From Shimazuella soli (GTDB taxonomy: Bacteria > Bacillota > Bacilli > Thermoactinomycetales > Thermoactinomycetaceae): DNA of 64,000 bases. The stretch is from assembly GCF_022511585.1 (NCBI RefSeq), contig NZ_JAKWBN010000001.1, positions 62,001 through 126,000 of the forward strand, written 5' to 3'. How positions within the stretch are numbered: the first letter of the stretch is position 1; every line of letters starts with the position of its first letter. The notes beneath the pieces were generated by a model that was not told where the DNA came from, did not search any database, and worked only from the letters and a program-made list of their open reading frames with translations. The translations under genes and the position numbers were made by a program. Positions 17,916 through 26,909 of this stretch are shown one piece after another.

Positions 17916-18806
17916 ATGGAACTCCGCCAACTGATAACTTTCCAAACAGTTGCAAGTACGCTTAATTTTAGCAGGGCTGCTGCTGCGCTTAATTATGTTC
18001 CGTCTAATGTAACGATGCAAATCCAAGCATTAGAAAAAGAACTCAAAGTCCGCCTGTTTGATCGCCTTGGGAAGCAGCTCCTAATCACAGATGCAGGAAA
18101 AAATTTTCTTCTTTATGTCAATCAAGCGTTAAATACATTGGAGGAAGCAAAAGAAGCAGTTTGCAAACAAGAGCAGATAACGGGAACAGTGACCATCAGT
18201 GCGAATGAAGTATTATGTGCTTATCGACTGCCTTCGACGTTTCTCCAATTTCGCAAGGAATACCCAGCTGTTCGGCTTATATTTCAACCAGTTCCCTATG
18301 ATTATCTCAAGCAGAGCTTATGTGATGGGAAAGCAGATATCGTTTTTTTATTAGACGAACCGATTCAATCGACTTCTATTGCAAGTCAATCCTTAGTACA
18401 TGAACAATTTTTTTTAGTTGCATCTGCTGATCACCCGATACTTCAAAATGAGAAGTTGTCACCAGAGCATTTTCGTGAAGAATTGTTTCTAATCAACGAA
18501 AAAGGATGTACGTATCGGACATTATTTGATCAATTTCTCAAGCAAAAAGGAATAATAAGTAGCAATTTTTTAGAGTTTAGCAGTGCAGAAGCACTCAAAC
18601 AATGTGCGATGGCTGGCATCGGGATTGCTTTTCTTCCAGAAGTCATCATACGGGCTGAGTTGGATCGCGGTGAACTTGCTGTCCTCCCGATGGATTTGCC
18701 AAATTTTCCGATTTACACGCAAATGTTATGGCACAAAGAAAAGTGGCTGTCGCCAGCCATCGAAGCATTTATGAAATTGGCGCAGAAAAATCTGTCATCC
18801 AAATGA
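17916..18806 (+). CDS. LysR-family transcriptional regulator
   Basis: LTTR of normal length (296 aa). The N-terminal winged helix reads MELRQLITFQTVASTLNFSRAA and LNYVPSNVTMQIQALEKEL, then the hinge and a periplasmic-binding-like effector domain from about residue 88 (SANEVLCAYRLP). The start ATG follows AAGGATGAA. Divergent from the MetX-like gene (116 bases), the usual LysR-target layout; effector unknown. Confidence 0.92.
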   Translation: MELRQLITFQTVASTLNFSRAAAALNYVPSNVTMQIQALEKELKVRLFDRLGKQLLITDAGKNFLLYVNQALNTLEEAKEAVCKQEQITGTVTISANEVLCAYRLPSTFLQFRKEYPAVRLIFQPVPYDYLKQSLCDGKADIVFLLDEPIQSTSIASQSLVHEQFFLVASADHPILQNEKLSPEHFREELFLINEKGCTYRTLFDQFLKQKGIISSNFLEFSSAEALKQCAMAGIGIAFLPEVIIRAELDRGELAVLPMDLPNFPIYTQMLWHKEKWLSPAIEAFMKLAQKNLSSK

Positions 18807-19102
18807 CATTGAAATATTTTAAAGTTCATCTGTACTGCCGTCCAACGGAGACAATGAATCCACTGTTTGAAAGGGCGGTACAGGAAGAGTTGTATGGCAT
18901 ATTGCTCAACTGGTTGGAGCAGGTTCCATCTCCTGAAAATGGATGGAAAATTCCAGTGAAAACAATGGTTTGGATGATGAGCTGGACCATATTTGGAGTA
19001 GCAGCGGATTGGAGTAAAGGAAATGAAACGTCTTCCGAAGAAGAAATGGCAGGTTATATTTTAAAAATGGTGACAGAAGGAGTAGAAGTTCCCATACAAT
19101 AA
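18803..19102 (+). pseudogene. C-terminal remnant of a TetR-type regulator
   Basis: A 99-codon frame whose ATG overlaps the LysR stop. The segment VKTMVWMMSWTIFGVAADWS resembles the ligand-binding C-terminal domain of TetR/AcrR proteins, but the helix-turn-helix N-terminus is missing. No ribosome-binding site is evident. Most simply a truncated gene; the ATGA overlap leaves a coupled small protein possible. Confidence 0.5.
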
Positions 19103-19118
19103 GGCTATTAATGCAGAG

Positions 19119-19156
19119 CTCCCCCCGCGGACGTCAGATGAAGTCCACAGGGGGAG
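19119..19156 (-). terminator. GC-rich hairpin at the end of a GC-rich cassette
   Basis: CTCCCCCCGCGGAC pairs with GTCCACAGGGGGAG just past the stop codon of the minus-strand gene; no T-run. Confidence 0.55.
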
Positions 19157-19178
19157 ACGAGACTAGCGAACGGTTCCG

Positions 19179-19505
19179 CTAGTTCATGAGACCCTCACTC
19201 ACGAGAGCCGCCCGAATCAGTCCAACTTCCTTGCGGGACGCGCTGGTCAGCAGGTGCTGGATGATGCTTTCCAGCGGGTGCTCGCCGCGAAGCACAGGAC
19301 GCTTGTCCTTGGTAGAGCCGCTGGGAGGTTCCATCCCCAAGTTGGGGTTGGAGTACTTCTTCTCGATGAAGTCGATGACCTTCTTTCTCTCATCGACTTC
19401 ACCCTCCGTCGGCAGATCTTTGATCAAGTTGGGATTGGCCACGAAGTAGGCAACCCTCCCTTTGATCGTTCTCTTGCGCAGGAGTGCTGGAACATGTTCG
19501 GACAC
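19179..19505 (-). CDS. Hypothetical protein in a GC-rich cassette
   Basis: 108-aa charged, soluble protein with no recognised family. GC content is clearly higher than in the genes either side. GGAGG lies four bases before the GTG start. C-terminal half (HPLESIIQHLLTSASRKEVG) is predicted helical. Isolated between a TetR remnant and the retron operon; its codon use suggests recent import, possibly from a phage or actinobacterium (inference). Confidence 0.6.
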   Translation of the reverse strand: MSEHVPALLRKRTIKGRVAYFVANPNLIKDLPTEGEVDERKKVIDFIEKKYSNPNLGMEPPSGSTKDKRPVLRGEHPLESIIQHLLTSASRKEVGLIRAALVSEGLMN

Positions 19506-19576
19506 TTGTCCTCCATTCGGGGGTGAGCAGTGCTTTTTTATTATAGATGAAATTAAGAATTTTAGCTATAGATAAT

Positions 19577-19605
19577 AAAAAACTAGGATTTTTATCCTAG
19601 TTTTT
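19577..19605. terminator. Terminator of the retron operon
   Basis: AAAAACTAGGAT pairs with ATCCTAGTTTTT; it overlaps the reverse transcriptase stop codon and has T-runs on both strands. Confidence 0.9.
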
Positions 19606-21040
19606 CTATATAAACACGTATAGGTAAACCATATTTATCCGCTATTCTTTGTACTTGTATAGCAAACTTTTTTCCGATGTCTGGTCGAACCATCTGTACA
19701 TAGCTCACATAGCCATTGATATATTCCCAAAAGTGAGGGTGGTTCCGATGGTTTTCTTGTTCTAAACCATGATGCTCTACATTATGTAATAAGGCACGAA
19801 AACTTCGGATGTCTTTGCGAGTAAGGTTTGGTTTTTCATTGACAACGATTCCTGTGACACGTTGTCTTCTGCCATTTCGAAGAACTCGTGTTTTTGCTTC
19901 ATTAATAATAAATCCTTCAAAGTCTACAACACTGCGTACACTCCCCATTAATGAGCCTATTTGTTTTAAAGCTTCTTCATTTCCAGAAAAGGTGAGGTCG
20001 TCTGCATAACGGGTGTAGGTAAATCCTTTTTCCTTCGCTAGATGTGTAAGTTTCTCATCTAATCGCCTGCATAATAAGTTGGTGAGAGTGGGACTCGTAC
20101 AAGCTCCTTGTGGTAATTGTCGTTCGTTTATAGCTACATAATACATTTTTCCATTGAATTCCACTTCTTGACGTGGGGGCTCTGTACAAATCAAAGCAAA
20201 TAAAGTGCTGATTGCCCGGCTGTATCCAAGGGACTCAAACAAACCACGTACCCGTACAAATGAGATAGAAGGAAAGAAGTCTTTTAAATCAAATTTGACC
20301 ACTGCATCTTTGCCAATATGATGTTTGGCATTGTCCACTGTACTTTTTCCAGTTACAAATCCATATGCGGCATCATGAACAGCTAACTTATCCAAGATGT
20401 TTGCTTTTATCCAAGATTGTGCAGAACGCAGTTTTGATTTTGGAGCTGAAATTTCCCGTTTTCCTCCGCTTTTTTTGGGAATAGTAAAGTGTTGATAGTG
20501 ATTGATAGTCGCAGTGTTTCGATGATAGGTCAGCCATTTTAATTCGGATAAAGTGATGTTCATATCATGTGCTAGTTGCAAGGCAGAGCGGATAAGAGGC
20601 AATTGGTGCTGCATCAGTTTTTGTTCATTTGTTTCAGTGGAAGCAAGCCCTGCAGATACTCCATCGCCAACATGGATCACATGATTCTGACGATATTTTC
20701 TCCATTTCTCTTTCGCTTCCGCTTGTGCTTTTTTCCGGACAGCTTTGCGCTCGGCTCGTCGTTTTTTGCTTTCTTCCATCCGGCGCTTTCTTGCTTCTTT
20801 TAGCAAGAAGTCAATATCTTTTAGTTGCTTTGATTTTTTTTGTAATTCTTGTAATTCTTTTCGTACTTCTTTATATTCTTCATCTTCTTTCGCTTGTTGT
20901 TCGCGCTCTTCCTCGCTTAAATTTGGTGCTTCCCAGAAGCCAAGGCGAATCATTTCACTGCGTATCGTTTCTGCTTTACCTTCAGAACGAATTTTGTTAA
21001 TCCATTCTTCTCTTGTTAATACTTTATTTTCTTCTGACAT
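19592..21040 (-). CDS. Retron-type reverse transcriptase with long charged N-terminal extension
   Basis: RNA-directed DNA polymerase, 482 aa. Catalytic motif TRYADDLTFSG at residues 343-352; DLKDFFPSI at 251-259 supplies the first Asp; QGACTSP at 311-317. Retron hallmarks are present: NAKHH at 237-241 (NAxxH motif) and VTG at 395-397 followed by VVN. Residues 45-120 form a highly charged, probable coiled-coil extension unusual for small retron RTs. No maturase (X) or endonuclease domain, so it is not a group II intron RT. ATG 21040 is preceded by AAAGGAGGAAG; the upstream ATG at 21100 lacks support. Last gene of a three-gene operon; see the SWIM and HEAT-like partners. Confidence 0.92.
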   Translation of the reverse strand: MSEENKVLTREEWINKIRSEGKAETIRSEMIRLGFWEAPNLSEEEREQQAKEDEEYKEVRKELQELQKKSKQLKDIDFLLKEARKRRMEESKKRRAERKAVRKKAQAEAKEKWRKYRQNHVIHVGDGVSAGLASTETNEQKLMQHQLPLIRSALQLAHDMNITLSELKWLTYHRNTATINHYQHFTIPKKSGGKREISAPKSKLRSAQSWIKANILDKLAVHDAAYGFVTGKSTVDNAKHHIGKDAVVKFDLKDFFPSISFVRVRGLFESLGYSRAISTLFALICTEPPRQEVEFNGKMYYVAINERQLPQGACTSPTLTNLLCRRLDEKLTHLAKEKGFTYTRYADDLTFSGNEEALKQIGSLMGSVRSVVDFEGFIINEAKTRVLRNGRRQRVTGIVVNEKPNLTRKDIRSFRALLHNVEHHGLEQENHRNHPHFWEYINGYVSYVQMVRPDIGKKFAIQVQRIADKYGLPIRVYIEKLG

Positions 21041-21056
21041 ACGGCTTCCTCCTTTC

Positions 21057-22682
21057 CTAAACGTTTTGATGGATATGCAGCAAAGCCAGCATATGCTCAC
21101 ACGGCCCCTGCATCAGCCGGTTTTGTTTGTAGAAATAACAGGAGCATTGCGCTGTAGAAACGCGGCTATCTTTATCAAGCTGCACCTGTGTTTTATGTTT
21201 TTCGCTAGTACCTTCTAAATTCCAACCAATTGTCTGTTCCATGCGTTTTTTAAGTACTACTTTGTTTTGCTTTACCAGTTCTTGAGCCAATTCTTCTCTG
21301 GGATTGGTGTAAGATAGTTGATCCATCGGCAAGGGATCACGTGTAAGTTCACGAAGACGGTATTTACCGATTTCCAAATCAAACATGACTCTACCTGCAC
21401 TACAGAGCTGTCTTAAAGCTGCTTGTACAACTTCAATCGGCAAATGAGTCCAACCTGCTAACTCCGTATCTGTTGCGGTCTTCTTTAATTTCAGTCCTGA
21501 AAAAACAAGAGAAGATTGACTAGGTGCTGCTTTTCCTCCTGTTCCGACTAACAGATCAAAGTTTCCAGCGCTGGCCCAGTCGTTGCGAGTCCAACCAGAT
21601 AAACCTAATGTAAAACTTAAATTTCCCATATCTACGACATAGAAGCTAGGCATTCCTGTACCTAATAAGTGAACCGTAATTCGATCTGCGAGCGGCAGGA
21701 GTCTTTCCAAAAGAAACAGTCTTCTACGACCCCATGTGCGAATTTCTTGAGCTGTTTCCCCGAGATAAACGGAGCCAGCAAAGGTGATAGACTCATTCCA
21801 AGGCTCAATAACTAACTCTACAGGTTCTCCAGGTTTGAGTTTGTATCTTAAAGAACGCGGGCTGTCTTTTTCTTTGTGCTTACGAAGGAAGTTACAAATG
21901 TTATAGAGATCAATCGGTTTTAGTTCAAATGAACTAGTAGGCATACTCATAGCTGACTGCACTTGCAAAAAGCCTCGTATCCAACTAGTCGGGACGTCAA
22001 TTTTTTTCTCTTTGTATACTTCTCGGCCTTCGATAGCAACTTCAAATCCAGCGGGATCGACTTGAAATTCCGTTGGGCGGTAGGTCCGAATTCGTTTTAA
22101 TTCTGCTAATAAATTATCCGAAAAATCGATATTGGTGGTTCCGTATTGAAAGTCTTTTACATCTGTAAAAAGTTCTTCATGCACAGCTAATCTTCCATAA
22201 GAAGATTCATCTAGAGAGAAAGCTTCAAAGAAAACTTGATCAGGGGCAACAGTGATAACAGGGTCTAATACAAACCAGGCATCTTTATCGTTTTGATACA
22301 GCCAACTAAAGTATTCACGTTGGGATTTGTAGTAATCTCCCATTCTAGCTGTTCGGAGTTTGTTTAGCTCACTCAACCGCTTTTGCAGTTGATGGATGCG
22401 AATAGATAAGTCTGCTTTTTCACCTAAAATACCAGCGATATCCAATAAATATTGCTGCTTTACCCATTCTTGATAAGCGGTATTATCTTTTGGTTTATAG
22501 TTCAAATCAGAGACGACAACATCACGCAAGGCAATCATGGCATCACGATAACGGATGGGATCTGCGATCTTTCCACGAAAAAAAGTAGGTTCTCTTCCTA
22601 AATCAGGTGAAAAATTGACCAATGTGCTTCCTCCAGCATGACGGACACCGCTAGATGAAGCATAGGTTTGCTGAAATAACAT
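21057..22682 (-). CDS. SWIM zinc-finger protein of a retron operon
   Basis: 541-aa protein whose C-terminus (about residues 510-530) holds a SWIM finger: CSC, eleven residues, then CEH (CSCYFYKQNRLMQGPCEHML). SWIM domains bind nucleic acid or protein. The preceding region ELAQELVKQNKVVLKKRMEQ is helical; the N-terminal 400 residues match nothing I recognise, though LTHLPIEVVQAALRQLCSAGRV resembles a winged-helix. AAGGAGG overlaps the stop of the upstream gene, so translation is coupled. Placed between a HEAT-like protein and a retron RT, it is probably an effector or adaptor in the same system. Confidence 0.85.
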   Translation of the reverse strand: MLFQQTYASSSGVRHAGGSTLVNFSPDLGREPTFFRGKIADPIRYRDAMIALRDVVVSDLNYKPKDNTAYQEWVKQQYLLDIAGILGEKADLSIRIHQLQKRLSELNKLRTARMGDYYKSQREYFSWLYQNDKDAWFVLDPVITVAPDQVFFEAFSLDESSYGRLAVHEELFTDVKDFQYGTTNIDFSDNLLAELKRIRTYRPTEFQVDPAGFEVAIEGREVYKEKKIDVPTSWIRGFLQVQSAMSMPTSSFELKPIDLYNICNFLRKHKEKDSPRSLRYKLKPGEPVELVIEPWNESITFAGSVYLGETAQEIRTWGRRRLFLLERLLPLADRITVHLLGTGMPSFYVVDMGNLSFTLGLSGWTRNDWASAGNFDLLVGTGGKAAPSQSSLVFSGLKLKKTATDTELAGWTHLPIEVVQAALRQLCSAGRVMFDLEIGKYRLRELTRDPLPMDQLSYTNPREELAQELVKQNKVVLKKRMEQTIGWNLEGTSEKHKTQVQLDKDSRVSTAQCSCYFYKQNRLMQGPCEHMLALLHIHQNV

Positions 22683-22693
22683 GCAATTCCTCC

Positions 22694-25225
22694 TTATCTG
22701 AGTTGTACAGGGGACTCTATTTCAGGATAGAGATTTTTTATTTGAGTAAGGGTAAATAAAATTTGTTCGAAATCTCGTTTTCCGCCTACGTGAGCTATGT
22801 CTGACAAAAGAGGTACAACTTTCTTGGCCATGTCACGGTTTTTCTTTCCTAATTTGAATAATAAATCCAAAGTCATTTGCTTGGCTTTTCTAGCTTGATG
22901 GACTTTAAATAAAATCGTTCGGAAGAACAGCTCCAGTTTTGTAATTTTATCTATGTTCCATTCGATTTTTTCTGCGAGCGACAATGCATATTCCTGCACG
23001 AATAAATCGGTACTCTCACTAGCACGAAGTAATAATTCGGCTATGTCCAAGTCGGCAAAATGGATCTCTACCATTTCCATTCCAAATGCTTGTACATCTT
23101 GGCGAGCACTATCGATTAATCCGTAGACTAAAGTCGGGGTAAATTGTTCGACAGAGAGCGTTCGAATATAAGCAAATCCCCAATTTCTTGTATCATCCCA
23201 ATGGGTTTCTACAAGATTGATCAGCCATTCATCTGTAATCTGTTCTTTTACTTGAATGATCATATTTCGAGCTTCATTTCTGCAAAGTGCGATTTGATTG
23301 TGTGCCAATTGTAACAATTGATCGAGACTGAATTGATCTACTGCGGGCTTTTTAGCGGCAAATATTCTCGCACCTAACTCTTGGTAACTCGTATCGGAAT
23401 GATCGAGTAATGCTAATACTTGATCCAATGGTGTATCCGTAAGTTCAGTTAAAAATAGCGTTCCGAGTAGATCATTTAAAATATAGTTTCTGCTGATTTC
23501 AGGAAGTTCGTTTTGCATCATTTCTGCCCACAGTGTATCAAGAAACTTAGGGAGAATGGGAATGAGCCAGTGCATTCGGTCGACGAAAAACGGAGTGAGA
23601 AATACTTGATTATCCTCATAAGGAATGGTGCACCACTTCACCAAAAATGCTGGTGTACAAGAGAGCAGCATGTAATCGTTATGTAAAATAGTTCTTGCAG
23701 TCGTGCGGATGGATTCTACTTCATTTTCCAAGAAAGGAAGTAAGTCATCTGCTGTATAAGCATTTTTATCTCTACGGACTAGGGGAAGAAGCAAGGAAAC
23801 AAATTGCTGGATGGTGGCTTGCCCTGCATGTTCCAATAAAGAAGCAACCATTGGTAAGGTTATCTTTTCAGCGAGTACATCATGTAAGTTATTCTCAAAT
23901 AAGCTCAGCCATTCGCTCACATAAGGTTCATTTGGTGATTTTATGATTTTTCCTAAACATATGTTTATGAGTTTTGTTTTTATCTCATCAGACCATGCAG
24001 CTGAATATTGCTGTAAAAACTCGTTTGCCAAGGTGCGGATTTTGCGGTTTGGATGGGTAGATAAAGCCAACCAGCGTTTTAAATCTGGACTATGTTTGTC
24101 CAAACGGTTCAATACCTCTCGAACGGCAAATTCTTGGCGATAGGAGACAGTGGATTGCAGCAATTGATCGATAACTGCATCCGATAACTGAGCAACAAAA
24201 GCAGGGTTGCCAAGGCGCAAAGCCCTGCCTGCAAAGTGAATGACAGGAGGTGCTTCTGCCATTATTAACAGCATAAGTAACTCATATGGATGTTGATCCC
24301 AAAGCTTGGGAAATGCTTCTTCGCGTTCCTCTGGTTCTTCGAAGTAGGCATTCGGCGTTGCTTGCCAAGTAGAACTGCTATAGGTAAACCGTGTACTGTG
24401 ATGATAAAGAAGATGATTTAGAACCCAGTTTTCTTTATATGATTGCACGTAATTGGTGTGGTTAGTTTCTGGGTTTACAACACGAATCCGCTTTGCATCT
24501 TTAGCAGAGTATTGAAATAATAGTGTGGTGGCAAAATTAATATATTTTTTATTGTTTTGTTTACCTAAGACTCGTAGAGACCGCCATGTTCTTTTTGCTA
24601 AATATCTTCTTGTTTCTGGAGAAAAAGCGAGTGTATGCAATGATCTCGATGTTGATTTATCAGGTGACGATATGCGCGCATAGTAATTTCGATCTGTTTC
24701 AAACCGGTAGGCCAAATGAGATAAAATCTCGGTGTCCTGCTTTTTTTCTGCCAGCTTAAAGATGCCTTTTAGGTAGCGAAAGTAATTTTTATTGATAGCA
24801 CTGTACAAATAATTTCCATTTCGAAATTGATAACTATTATATGTTCCTGTATCTTGCGTGTACCTGTTGAATTCTTGGTAATCACAGTATTTGAGAAGCT
24901 GTTTCAAACCTTCTCTTCCTAGTGGGTGATCGGTTAAATAGAGGGTCCAAATCCATGACCTATCTCGTTGTAAAACTTGTTGTGGATTGGTGTAATCATA
25001 ACGCTTTGTTTTTTTGTTCCATACACTATAGCTCTCTGTTAGGATAGTAAATTTAATCAGTTGCTCTACAAAAGACGAGTCATTTTTGATCAATAACAAT
25101 TGTAAGTCCACTGGAAGAGGGGCGAGAGGTTGTTCGGCTTCCCACCAAGCTACGTGATTTTGAAATTGATCCCATTCTTGTTTATGTACAGCATCATCTT
25201 TTTTTCGGATCTGGTCTTTCAGCAC
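22694..25225 (-). CDS. Large HEAT/ARM-like helical-repeat protein of a retron operon
   Basis: 843 aa, almost wholly alpha-helical by composition, with recurring patterns such as LAEKITLPMVASLLEHAGQ, VESIRTTARTIL and YQELGARIFAAKK that resemble HEAT/ARM repeats in the C-terminal two thirds. No catalytic motif seen. First gene of the operon; GTG start with AAAGGAG eight bases upstream. As I recall, one published retron class (type XIII) pairs its RT with an ARM/HEAT-repeat and a zinc-finger SWIM protein, which this gene order would match; that recollection needs checking. Confidence 0.8.
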   Translation of the reverse strand: MLKDQIRKKDDAVHKQEWDQFQNHVAWWEAEQPLAPLPVDLQLLLIKNDSSFVEQLIKFTILTESYSVWNKKTKRYDYTNPQQVLQRDRSWIWTLYLTDHPLGREGLKQLLKYCDYQEFNRYTQDTGTYNSYQFRNGNYLYSAINKNYFRYLKGIFKLAEKKQDTEILSHLAYRFETDRNYYARISSPDKSTSRSLHTLAFSPETRRYLAKRTWRSLRVLGKQNNKKYINFATTLLFQYSAKDAKRIRVVNPETNHTNYVQSYKENWVLNHLLYHHSTRFTYSSSTWQATPNAYFEEPEEREEAFPKLWDQHPYELLMLLIMAEAPPVIHFAGRALRLGNPAFVAQLSDAVIDQLLQSTVSYRQEFAVREVLNRLDKHSPDLKRWLALSTHPNRKIRTLANEFLQQYSAAWSDEIKTKLINICLGKIIKSPNEPYVSEWLSLFENNLHDVLAEKITLPMVASLLEHAGQATIQQFVSLLLPLVRRDKNAYTADDLLPFLENEVESIRTTARTILHNDYMLLSCTPAFLVKWCTIPYEDNQVFLTPFFVDRMHWLIPILPKFLDTLWAEMMQNELPEISRNYILNDLLGTLFLTELTDTPLDQVLALLDHSDTSYQELGARIFAAKKPAVDQFSLDQLLQLAHNQIALCRNEARNMIIQVKEQITDEWLINLVETHWDDTRNWGFAYIRTLSVEQFTPTLVYGLIDSARQDVQAFGMEMVEIHFADLDIAELLLRASESTDLFVQEYALSLAEKIEWNIDKITKLELFFRTILFKVHQARKAKQMTLDLLFKLGKKNRDMAKKVVPLLSDIAHVGGKRDFEQILFTLTQIKNLYPEIESPVQLR

Positions 25226-25667
25226 AAGCCACGCTCCTTTCTATCCTAGATAAGGATAGGTGTTTTTTCGCTTTCTACTCATTTAAATGGGAACAGATAA
25301 AATGAAAACCTGACCCATTGAAAGGTCAGGTCATATAACAATGGTTTCGATTCTGAAACATATGCTAAAAACAATGATTATAAATAAATATATATGATTT
25401 AAGAGAATTTCGTCAAGAAAGAACCGAAAATATATTCGCAATAGAGTGAAGTAGATCTAAATAGACAAAATAATGAAAGAAAATGGCATATGGAAGATGA
25501 TACCATCCCTTTTCTCTGTGTATGTGTCAGTGGAGTGGTTGATGAATTTTATTATATCTTTTGTTATATAAATCTATTGTTAATAGTGATAAATATCAAT
25601 ATATTAGAGTATGTAGTATGTTAATAATATATATAATTAACTTTATATAAGAAAGGGGTAGTCTAAA
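25226..25667. other. Divergent intergenic region, candidate site of the retron ncRNA
   Basis: Stretch of 442 bases between the retron operon (minus) and the ATP-grasp pair (plus). Contains a hairpin CTATCCT/AGGATAG at 25244-25262 next to the operon start, a minus-strand terminator at 25296-25331 and a GTTTC/GAAAC hairpin at 25343-25358. A minus-strand terminator upstream of the operon has no gene to serve, which suggests a short non-coding transcript such as msr-msd. A 32-codon plus-strand frame begins at 25473 but lacks a ribosome-binding site. Confidence 0.3.
25296..25331 (-). terminator. Orphan minus-strand terminator upstream of the retron operon
   Basis: ACCTGACC/GGTCAGGT with an eight-base loop; on the minus strand it runs into TTTTCATTTT, on the plus strand there is no T-run. 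Confidence 0.65.
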
Positions 25668-26909
25668 TTGAGTGTTCTTATTTTAAACAGGTTTCCGTAT
25701 ATTTGGAATACTTATAATAGTTTTAATAGAATTTCAAATGAAGTTGTTTTTATTAGTGATCAAAAAGTAATGGAACCATATTTTGCAGATTCATTTGCAC
25801 ATTATGAAGAGTTTGCTAGTTTCCATAACAATGATGCTGTTTCTTTGCGTGCAGTTGATCTGCATACAACCTATCAATTTGAACGTATTGTTGCTGTATC
25901 AGAGTATGATTTGGTTCGAGCAGCTGAATTAAGAGAACATCTCGGAATTGATGGTCAAAAGGTACACAGTGCAATACAATTTCGCAACAAAATTAAGATG
26001 AAAGAAGCCCTGAGAGGGAAATGTCAAAAAATACGTATTCCAAAATTTAAACAAGTGGAAGATATCTTTGATCTCCTTCATTTCATTGATGAAGTTGGCT
26101 ATCCCATTATTTTGAAACCGATCGATGGTGCAGGAGCTGCAGGAATTACTGTACTGCATGAGGAGACGGATCTTTGGGAATTTGCAAAAGGCGGTCTTCA
26201 TCGAAAAATGGACGCAGAACAATTTTTTGAAGGGGAAGAATATCATATTGATGGTGTTATTGAGGATAATGAGTTGAAGTTGATATGTGCTTCAAAATAT
26301 TTAGAGCCAATGTTTCATTATCATGATCAGTCATTTATTTCTGGCAGTTATCTGCTGCACTCAGATAATCCATACAAAAATCAAATAGAAGAAGCGATGG
26401 AAGAAGTTATTCGAATATTGGATTTTCCTGCTCATGCAGTGTTTCATGGAGAATGCTTGGTAACACCTTCAGAGGAAATTATTTTTATTGAAATTGCATG
26501 CCGGCCCGGCGGCGGACGCATATCAAAAACAATGGAAGTGGCTTATGGAAAAGATTTACTGCTTGTATCTGCAGAGTTGCAAGCTGGTATAGCTTTTGGG
26601 CAAAATTTGATAGGACAAGCTCCCGAGAGACTTAGCGGATCCGTGCAGGCGATGTCAAAAGAGGGGACATTGGTATCTTTCCCCAAGTGTGAACCGCCAG
26701 ATTGGGTTTATGAATATTTACAAGATGTAACTGAAGGCACATCCTTCGGTGATCCCAAAAATAGTTGTGATTCGGTAGCTTCTTTTGTAGTAGTAGGAGA
26801 AACAGAAGAAGAAGTAAAGGAACGTTTACAACACGTTCTGGAGTGGTTTGAAATAAATACAGTATGGGTGACAGCAGACAGTCGATCAGAAGGAGAAACG
26901 AACGAATGA
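25668..26909 (+). CDS. ATP-grasp carboxylate-amine ligase-like protein (first of a tandem pair)
   Basis: 413-aa ATP-grasp enzyme of the CarB/L-amino-acid-ligase shape. Central region: YPIILKPIDGAGAAGITVL is the ATP-binding strand and glycine-rich loop; EECLV-like HGECLVTPSEEIIFIEIACR gives the Mg-binding Glu pair, followed by RPGGGRISKT. Such enzymes make an acyl-phosphate and join it to an amine; the substrates here are unknown. TTG start with AAAGGGG upstream. It overlaps the next gene in ATGA, so the two are coupled. No precursor peptide, NRPS or transporter is adjacent. Confidence 0.82.
   Translation: MSVLILNRFPYIWNTYNSFNRISNEVVFISDQKVMEPYFADSFAHYEEFASFHNNDAVSLRAVDLHTTYQFERIVAVSEYDLVRAAELREHLGIDGQKVHSAIQFRNKIKMKEALRGKCQKIRIPKFKQVEDIFDLLHFIDEVGYPIILKPIDGAGAAGITVLHEETDLWEFAKGGLHRKMDAEQFFEGEEYHIDGVIEDNELKLICASKYLEPMFHYHDQSFISGSYLLHSDNPYKNQIEEAMEEVIRILDFPAHAVFHGECLVTPSEEIIFIEIACRPGGGRISKTMEVAYGKDLLLVSAELQAGIAFGQNLIGQAPERLSGSVQAMSKEGTLVSFPKCEPPDWVYEYLQDVTEGTSFGDPKNSCDSVASFVVVGETEEEVKERLQHVLEWFEINTVWVTADSRSEGETNE

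Noticed and set aside
19592..21040. Group II intron reverse transcriptase
   Set aside because: No maturase X or HNH domain, no domain V-like RNA nearby, and NAxxH and VTG motifs point to retrons.
25473..25571. 32-codon ORF as a ribosomal peptide precursor for the ATP-grasp pair
   Set aside because: No Shine-Dalgarno upstream, hydrophobic sequence without a recognisable core, and AT-rich chance frames of this size are frequent; mentioned only as a possibility.
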